From positions 1-5,762 of the forward strand of contig SOIY01000022.1 in the NCBI GenBank assembly GCA_004376785.1: DNA of 5,762 nucleotides, given 5' to 3'. A program made the position numbers and the translations under genes. Below, piece by piece: positions 1 to 3,860 of the stretch. Within the stretch, counting starts at the first letter, position 1. Each line of letters opens with the position of its first letter. The notes below the pieces were generated by a model. The model did not search any database and was not told where the DNA came from. It worked only from the letters and a program-made list of their open reading frames with translations. The stretch comes from Candidatus Stahliibacteriota bacterium. GTDB taxonomy: Bacteria > Hydrothermota > Tepidihabitantia > SM23-42.

Positions 1-284
1 ATTATTGCTTCATTACCAACACAGGAATAAAACACATATCCTGTGTTAGGACCGTCATAGCGCTTTTTCTCATCTAAAATCGATGAGACACAAGGTTCTA
101 TGTGATCTGCTGCCCAGCCAAAAGCAGGGTCACCGACCTTTATATTATAGACAATGCCGCCGGTTCCAGGTAAATGGAATGGTTTTCCTTCTGAATCAAC
201 ACCATGTGCACTTCGTGCTCCGGGATTTGCAATATGTCCCTGAACTGACATCATAACCAATTTTTTTTCATTTGTTTTCAACAT
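1..284 (-). CDS. DUF4438 family protein, N-terminal part (runs off the window)
   Basis: Reading leftward from ATG at 284-282, 94 complete codons are open and the gene continues past base 1. The protein begins MLKTNEKKLVMMSVQGHI and contains LPGTGGIVYNIKVGD (residues 38-52), FGWAADHIEPCVS (55-67) and CVGNEA (88-93). I recognise these as the conserved start of the DUF4438 family, whose Thermotoga member (TM1086) has a solved structure but, to my knowledge, no established function. No signal peptide or membrane segment is visible in this part. The start is well supported: GGGAGG (295-290 on the minus strand) lies 5 nt before the ATG, and a consensus promoter lies just upstream. The gene is divergent from everything else in the window, so it is probably functionally separate. 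Family assignment is from memory of the motif pattern; the function is unknown. Confidence 0.82.
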   Translation of the reverse strand, partial: MLKTNEKKLVMMSVQGHIANPGARSAHGVDSEGKPFHLPGTGGIVYNIKVGDPAFGWAADHIEPCVSSILDEKKRYDGPNTGYVFYSCVGNEAI

Positions 285-302
285 AATAACCTCCCTTTGT
301 CC

Positions 303-330
303 ATTATAGAGAAGATTTAATACATGTCAA
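303..330 (-). promoter_or_regulatory. sigma70-type promoter for the DUF4438 gene
   Basis: On the minus strand a perfect -35 TTGACA (330-325) and a perfect -10 TATAAT (308-303) are separated by 16 bp. The expected start site is about base 296-297, which would leave only some 12 nt of leader and place the GGGAGG ribosome binding site almost at the 5' end of the mRNA. No operator or attenuator fits in such a short leader. Confidence 0.8.
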
Positions 331-470
331 CATTTTAAAGGGCTTAAAATGGCAGAAAAAGGCTGATAGATGGCTATTAAGGGCTTCATTATAATCATTT
401 TTTTTCTTATTGGTCTTTAATTGTCTTCTTTCTACCCTCTTGAGCTCTGTTTGAGCTTTCTATCAAATGA

Positions 471-498
471 TTGACAACAGGCATTTGTTGATTATAAT
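471..498 (+). promoter_or_regulatory. sigma70-type promoter driving the tRNA
   Basis: A perfect -35 TTGACA (471-476) and a perfect -10 TATAAT (493-498) are separated by 16 bp, with expected initiation near 505. Two small dyads lie over the promoter: CAAATG/CATTTG (464-469 and 482-487) and CAACA/TGTTG (475-479 and 486-490). They could be an operator but may be chance in AT-rich DNA. The first gene downstream is the tRNA at 620, giving a predicted precursor leader of about 115 nt. The protein cluster from 854 has no clear promoter of its own and might be reached by read-through. Confidence 0.75.
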
Positions 499-512
499 AG
501 CACAATAGTATA

Positions 513-585
513 TAAGTAGACAGTAGATAGTACTCAACAGAAGGAAGGAAAAACTGGCTACTTTTTACTGACTACTTACTACTGC
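513..585. repeat. imperfect inverted repeat of AGTAGA/TCTACT-type units in the tRNA leader
   Basis: The left arm (513-531, built of GTAGACAGTAGATAGT) pairs with the right arm (567-585, built of ACTGACTACTTACTACT) over about 17 positions, 13 of them complementary. The loop (532-566) contains a purine run and a second A5/T5 pairing. The arms are internally repetitive (AGTAGA, CAGTAG), unlike the surrounding sequence. It resembles a dispersed intergenic repeat unit more than a regulatory hairpin. It lies inside the region transcribed from the 471-498 promoter. Confidence 0.6.
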
Positions 586-615
586 AATCCAATCTGCTCA
601 CGGCGGATTGAATTG
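585..615. repeat. 13-bp hairpin immediately upstream of the tRNA
   Basis: Bases 585-597 (CAATCCAATCTGC) pair with 603-615 (GCGGATTGAATTG) with 11 Watson-Crick pairs, one T-G wobble and one C-A mismatch, closing a 5-nt loop TCACG (598-602). The hairpin ends 4 nt before the first base of the tRNA and starts on the last base of the preceding inverted repeat. No T tract follows, so it is not an intrinsic terminator. It could affect 5' processing of the tRNA or be the end of a repeat element. Confidence 0.65.
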
Positions 616-619
616 GTAC

Positions 620-693
620 GGGCCTGTAGCTCAGTTGGTTAGAGCAGCTGACTCATAATCAGCGGGTCGGGGGTTCAAATCCCTCCGGGCCCA
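620..693 (+). tRNA. tRNA with CAU anticodon, probably tRNA-Ile2 (lysidine-modified)
   Basis: The full cloverleaf folds: acceptor GGGCCTG/CGGGCCC (620-626 with 686-692, one T-G wobble), D stem GCTC/GAGC (629-632 with 642-645), anticodon stem GCTGA/TCAGC with loop CTCATAA (652-658; anticodon CAT at 654-656), variable loop GGGTC, and T arm with TTCAAAT (674-680). The discriminator is A693 and CCA is not encoded, so a CCA-adding enzyme must complete it. CAU can mean elongator Met, initiator Met or Ile2. Position 1-72 is a G-C pair, which argues against initiator. The C4-G69 and C5-G68 pairs, recognised features for TilS lysidine synthetase, and the overall tRNA-Ile-like body favour Ile2, which reads AUA. 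AUA codons are common in the neighbouring genes. tRNA identity is very sure; Ile2 over elongator Met is about 75 per cent. Confidence 0.95.
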
Positions 694-715
694 TTATAAA
701 AGGAGAAATTCTAAT

Positions 716-833
716 TACTAAATCCGAAATTCTAAACAATTTCAAATATCAAATTTTCAAAATTCAAAACTGTTTTGGTGCTTTGTATTTAGGGTTTTGT
801 ATGTGTTTAGGATTTAGAGCTTCGAATTTAGTA
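716..833. repeat. AT-rich imperfect palindrome of CTAAA/CAAA units
   Basis: The outer arms 716-736 (TACTAAATCCGAAATTCTAAA) and 813-833 match as inverted copies at 18 of 21 positions. Farther in, CTAAAC/CAAA-rich stretches on the left correspond to GTTTAG/TTTTG-rich stretches on the right once a bulge of about 7 nt in the right arm is allowed. CAAAAC-t-GTTTTG (765-777) forms the centre. The strand asymmetry is striking: the left half is A/C-rich and the right half T/G-rich. It starts 22 nt after the tRNA and ends 20 nt before the next start codon. I recall similar palindromic spacers in genomes of uncultured bacteria but cannot verify it here. It could be a non-autonomous mobile or REP-like element. 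Confidence 0.65.
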
Positions 834-853
834 TTTGGCAAATTTATTTGCTT

Positions 854-1282
854 ATGAGTTGGTCAGTTCATCCCGCAACATATAATCGAATCAAAACAAT
901 CTTGAGCTTAGTCTTTATTTTTATATTTCTTGTTTTTGTAGCAATGTTTTATGGAGTTTTTTGGAGTATTTTGGGTTTTATTATACTTTTTTTCTCATTA
1001 CACTCTTATTATTTCCCCACTTACTACGAGGTGAAGGGCGATGAGGTGATAATTAAGAATATTTTTACTACACAAAAGAGAAGTTTGAAAGAATTTAGAA
1101 AAGTGTATAAAGGAAAGAATGGAATATTATTGAGTCCTTTTAAGAGGAAGACTTTTTTGAATCAATTTCGAGGTGTATTCTTACTTTTACCACCGGCGCG
1201 AAATGATATCGAAGATTTTTTAAAAGAACGTATTGCTTCTTATGAAGAGGTTTCAAAGGATGATTCTGCAACAAATGATTAG
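854..1282 (+). CDS. small membrane protein with two N-terminal helices and a PH-like C-terminal domain
   Basis: The 142-residue protein has two hydrophobic segments, roughly residues 15-34 and 36-52, with a very short connection, so both ends probably face the cytoplasm. A soluble domain of about 85 residues follows. It is beta-rich by eye (YEVKGDEVIIKN, a basic turn QKRSLKEFRKVY, then GILLSPF and FRGVFLLLP) and ends in an acidic helix (NDIEDFLKERI). This order resembles small bacterial PH-domain membrane proteins, a tentative fold assignment with no known enzymatic role. I chose ATG at 854; TTG at 848 is in frame, and neither has a clear Shine-Dalgarno site. The gene overlaps the 5' end of the next gene, which suggests co-transcription with the DHH phosphoesterase. 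Confidence 0.75.
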   Translation: MSWSVHPATYNRIKTILSLVFIFIFLVFVAMFYGVFWSILGFIILFFSLHSYYFPTYYEVKGDEVIIKNIFTTQKRSLKEFRKVYKGKNGILLSPFKRKTFLNQFRGVFLLLPPARNDIEDFLKERIASYEEVSKDDSATND

Positions 1283-2777
1283 ACGTGAAAATTTGACGAA
1301 TATTGATAGGGTCCTTGCACAGAAATATGCATCCGATTTTTCCATTCCAATAGAACTTGCGCAAATTGTAGCTAAGCGGTTTCCAAAATACAGCGAGGCG
1401 AGAGTATTTTTATTCCCTGAGGTTAAGTATTTTTATAACCCCGAAACTATACCTGATATCGAATTAGCAACAGACGAGATTTTAAAATCACTTAATAAAA
1501 AGGAAGGGATCCTTATTTATTGTCATGATGACCCTGATGGTTATACCTCAGCAGCAATAATGTATAAGACCTTGAATGATCTGCGTCGAGCTGATAATGA
1601 ATCAATCTTTGTATATCCTGTCATCCGCGAAAAAGATGGTTATATCTTAAATCCTGATGTCCTAAGAGATTATAAGCAGAAGGGAGTTAACCTTATTGTA
1701 ACAGTCGATTTTGGAATAAGTAGTGGAGAGAATTTTCGTATTGCAAAGGACCAAGGATTAAAACTTGTTGTTTGTGACCATCATGAAATAAAATCCACAA
1801 ATTTTTCTGTTCCTGCAGTAGATCCTAAAAGACCTGATTCAAAATATCCATTTCGTGAACTTGCAGGAGTTGGTGTTAGTTTTAAGCTTGCGCAATCTCT
1901 TTATCAGAAGGCATTTAACCTTAATCCCGATGAATTTTATAATCTAAAAAAAGAGTTTTTTCCTTTAGCTTTGGTCGGCACAATTTCTGATAGGGTGGTT
2001 TTGCGTGAAGAAAATAGAATATTTTGTTACCATGGTATACAGATATTTAACCGTATAGATACTCCCTGGATTAGATATTTTAGGAAGGGTGGGGAGATTG
2101 GGATAACACGGATTACCGGGGAGATTATTCCGACTATTTCGTCAGCTGCTTATATTAAACCTAAATATGGCGTTGATATTCTATTAAGTCAGGACGAAAA
2201 TTATGTATTCGATACAATCGCAAAATTGAAGGGAATTATTACTAAACGGAGGCAGGGGGCTGAATTATTATTCAAGGAGACACTTTCTGCAGCCAATATT
2301 TTCCCAAAATTGGTTGTTTCAATCATCCCATATTCAGGGGAGCGTTATCTTGGTGCTGTTTCTGCACGCCTGAGAGATTATTATAAAAGGACTTCGACCG
2401 TTATTGGCATAAAAAATGGAAAATGTTATGGTGAGTTGAGGAGTAATGATATAGATCTATATGAGATGCTGCATAGTTTCCGGCAGTTCTTTCTGGATTT
2501 TGGTGGTCACCGTAAAGCTGCTGGGTTTACAATGCTTCAGCAAAATCTTGATAGATTTGTAGATGGGGTACAAAAATATATTTCGGATTGTGAAGAAGCC
2601 ATATCAAATGAGCAATCCGTATCTAACAATTTACCTGTGGCTTTTTTAGATAAATCAAATGTTAATATTTTAAAACCTTTAATACCATTTGGCGAAGGTA
2701 ATCCTCCGCCTGTATTGACAGATGGTGTGAGTGTGTATACAATAGATAATAGATTTAATATTATAGATAAGGAATGA
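1260..2777 (+). CDS. compact RecJ-like DHH/DHHA1 phosphoesterase
   Basis: Predicted manganese-dependent phosphoesterase or single-strand 5' exonuclease of the RecJ/DHH superfamily. From ATG 1260 it is 505 residues. The N-terminus matches the RecJ leader (FLFPEVKYFYNPETIPDIELA-like segment, about 50-70). DHH motifs follow in order: motif I HDDPDGYTS (89-97), motif II VDFG (149-152), motif III CDHHE (172-176) and motif IV GTISDR (240-245). The AGVGVSFKLAQSL stretch (202-214) is RecJ-typical. The DHHA1 domain contains GAVSARL and FGGHRKAAG (414-422). PFGEGNPPP (476-484) matches the entry to the RecJ OB domain, but the protein stops about 20 residues later, so most of that domain is missing. Motif I with His-x-Asp-x-Asp-Gly resembles archaeal RecJ/GAN more than bacterial RecJ. 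ATG 1260 was chosen because GAAGAGG (1244-1250) sits 9 nt upstream; TTG 1233, ATG 1242 and ATG 1275 are alternatives. The substrate could be DNA, RNA or a nucleotide. Confidence 0.88.
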   Translation: MILQQMIRRENLTNIDRVLAQKYASDFSIPIELAQIVAKRFPKYSEARVFLFPEVKYFYNPETIPDIELATDEILKSLNKKEGILIYCHDDPDGYTSAAIMYKTLNDLRRADNESIFVYPVIREKDGYILNPDVLRDYKQKGVNLIVTVDFGISSGENFRIAKDQGLKLVVCDHHEIKSTNFSVPAVDPKRPDSKYPFRELAGVGVSFKLAQSLYQKAFNLNPDEFYNLKKEFFPLALVGTISDRVVLREENRIFCYHGIQIFNRIDTPWIRYFRKGGEIGITRITGEIIPTISSAAYIKPKYGVDILLSQDENYVFDTIAKLKGIITKRRQGAELLFKETLSAANIFPKLVVSIIPYSGERYLGAVSARLRDYYKRTSTVIGIKNGKCYGELRSNDIDLYEMLHSFRQFFLDFGGHRKAAGFTMLQQNLDRFVDGVQKYISDCEEAISNEQSVSNNLPVAFLDKSNVNILKPLIPFGEGNPPPVLTDGVSVYTIDNRFNIIDKE

Positions 2778-2780
2778 TAA

Positions 2781-3377
2781 ATGGCGAATCTTAATTTTGC
2801 AAAAAAAGAATTGAATCAAAAAATTGTATATTATGGCACAGGTCTTTGTGGTAAAACGACGAACCTTCGTACTGTATATGCTGCACTAAATCCTCAGAGA
2901 AAAGGTAAGATGATGAGTCTTGCCACTGAACTTGACCAGACACTTTTCTTCGACTTCTTGCCTGTAGATTTAGGCGATGTGAAAGGTTGGAAATTACGGT
3001 ACCATCTGTATACTGTACCAGGCCAAATCTATTACAATGCTTCTCGAAAACTTGTTCTTAAAAACGTTGATGGTTTGGTTTTTGTTGTTGATTCCCAGCA
3101 GGAACGTCTTGATGAAAATATTGAGAGTTACATTAATCTTCAAGATAATTTAAAAAGCTATAATCTAAGTTTGAACGATATACCAATGGTTATTCAATAC
3201 AATAAACGTGATCTTCCTAACATATTGCCAATCAATGATCTTCAACTTCAGATAAATAAGGGGGGGTACACATATTTTGAAAGTGTGGCAATTAGGGGCA
3301 TCGGTGTTTTTGATACCTTGAAATCTATTTGTCAACTAACTGTTTTAAAACAGATGGACGATTTGATTCAGGTATAA
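2781..3377 (+). CDS. mglA: MglA-type Ras-like small GTPase with altered residue 53
   Basis: A 198-residue cytoplasmic GTPase of the MglA family, which in Myxococcus and Thermus cycles between GDP and GTP to mark a cell pole. Motifs are P-loop GTGLCGKTT (19-27), the switch I region SLATELDQTLFFDFLP (46-61), TVPGQ (78-82) in place of the Ras DxxGQ, VDGLVFVVDSQ (96-106), NKRD (141-144) and the C-terminal GIGVFDTLK (173-181). Length and motif order match MglA end to end. Two departures from the pattern I remember are Gln53 in the position of the intrinsic arginine finger (TDRTLFFDF in Myxococcus) and Thr20 where Pro is usual in GPGLCGKT. Catalytic Gln82 is kept. The start has AAGGA (2769-2773) 7 nt upstream, inside the last codons of the DHH gene, and the two genes are 3 nt apart, so they are co-translated. 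A run of seven G (3260-3266) lies in the coding sequence. Confidence 0.93.
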   Translation: MANLNFAKKELNQKIVYYGTGLCGKTTNLRTVYAALNPQRKGKMMSLATELDQTLFFDFLPVDLGDVKGWKLRYHLYTVPGQIYYNASRKLVLKNVDGLVFVVDSQQERLDENIESYINLQDNLKSYNLSLNDIPMVIQYNKRDLPNILPINDLQLQINKGGYTYFESVAIRGIGVFDTLKSICQLTVLKQMDDLIQV

Positions 3378-3414
3378 AACATTATTTTCCGATAAATATA
3401 TAGCTTTTAACCTA

Positions 3415-3443
3415 TTGACTTTAGGTAAAATCTTTATTATAAT
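3415..3443 (+). promoter_or_regulatory. internal promoter for the Roadblock/AAA+ gene pair, leaderless or nearly so
   Basis: TTGACT (3415-3420) and TATAAT (3438-3443) are separated by exactly 17 bp, one mismatch from consensus. Initiation is expected near 3450-3451, only 2-3 nt before ATG 3453, and no Shine-Dalgarno sequence precedes that ATG. The messenger would therefore be leaderless or nearly so. The 75-nt spacer after the MglA gene shows no convincing terminator, so read-through from upstream may also contribute. Confidence 0.75.
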
Positions 3444-3452
3444 TTATATATA

Positions 3453-3860
3453 ATGAATAGAACACCTACAATAACTATTACTCAAGAGAAGATTGATAAA
3501 CTCGATAGTTTGCTTGGCATTTTTTGTGACCGAGCAAATACTGTGTGGTCTATATTGATAACAATATCCGGTCAGCTTTTGATGCAAAGAGGTTTTGTAT
3601 ATTCATTTGATGTTCTTGCAATATCTGCGCTTGCTTGTGGTGTTTTCAACTCCACCATGGAACTTGCACGAATAGTTGGGGAAAACAAATTTAGCCAATT
3701 TCTTCAGGAGGGCAAAAAATTTAGTGTTTATTATATTGGCGTCAATGAAGAGTATTTACTTGTGTCGCTTTTTGATGACCGTACTTTGCCTGGAGTTGTT
3801 AAGGTAGCAAGCAAAGAATTTTCTTCTGAGGCAGAAAAGATTTTGTATAATAAGTCATGA
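3453..3860 (+). CDS. Roadblock/LC7 domain protein, MglB-like
   Basis: A 135-residue soluble protein that is one Roadblock/LC7 domain (about residues 14-118) with short extensions. The pattern fits: an amphipathic first helix (KIDKLDSLLGIFCDR), a beta hairpin (VWSILITISGQLLMQRGFVY), a long second helix over small residues (LAISALACGVFNSTMELARIVG), then the strands FSVYYIGVNEEYLLVSLF and the GVVKVAS helix start. Roadblock dimers bind Ras-like GTPases; MglB is the GTPase-activating partner of MglA. Position directly after an MglA gene makes it the probable partner here, but GAP activity is not readable from sequence. The start at ATG 3453 has no ribosome binding site and lies at the predicted transcription start. 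Its stop overlaps the next start (ATGA, 3857-3860), implying translational coupling to the tandem AAA+ protein. Confidence 0.85.
   Translation: MNRTPTITITQEKIDKLDSLLGIFCDRANTVWSILITISGQLLMQRGFVYSFDVLAISALACGVFNSTMELARIVGENKFSQFLQEGKKFSVYYIGVNEEYLLVSLFDDRTLPGVVKVASKEFSSEAEKILYNKS

Larger units (their letters stand above)
285..619. other. intergenic region between DUF4438 and the tRNA
   Basis: This gene-free stretch holds two outward-facing consensus promoters (303-330 leftward, 471-498 rightward) and the inverted repeats at 513-615, which are listed separately. Between them, bases 331-470 are AT-rich with a T tract at 398-405. I see no coding potential, convincing terminator or RNA gene there. 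AAGGGCTT occurs twice (around 338-345 and 379-386), which I regard as too short to interpret. Confidence 0.6.

Noticed and set aside
388..395. ATTATAAT as a possible extra -10 element on either strand
   Set aside because: No -35-like hexamer lies at a suitable distance on either strand.
585..615. Hairpin as an intrinsic terminator
   Set aside because: No T tract follows the stem and a tRNA begins 4 nt later.
512..833. CRISPR array or riboswitch/T-box in the tRNA region
   Set aside because: There are no regularly spaced direct repeats with unique spacers, and no T-box or known aptamer core is visible; the structures are inverted repeats.
1140..1364. Leftward open frame of 74 codons across the PH-like/DHH junction
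   Set aside because: It is antisense to two well-supported genes and shows no recognisable motif or ribosome binding site.
3378..3452. Terminator after mglA
   Set aside because: The spacer is AT-rich without a stable GC stem; the recognisable signal in it is the promoter.
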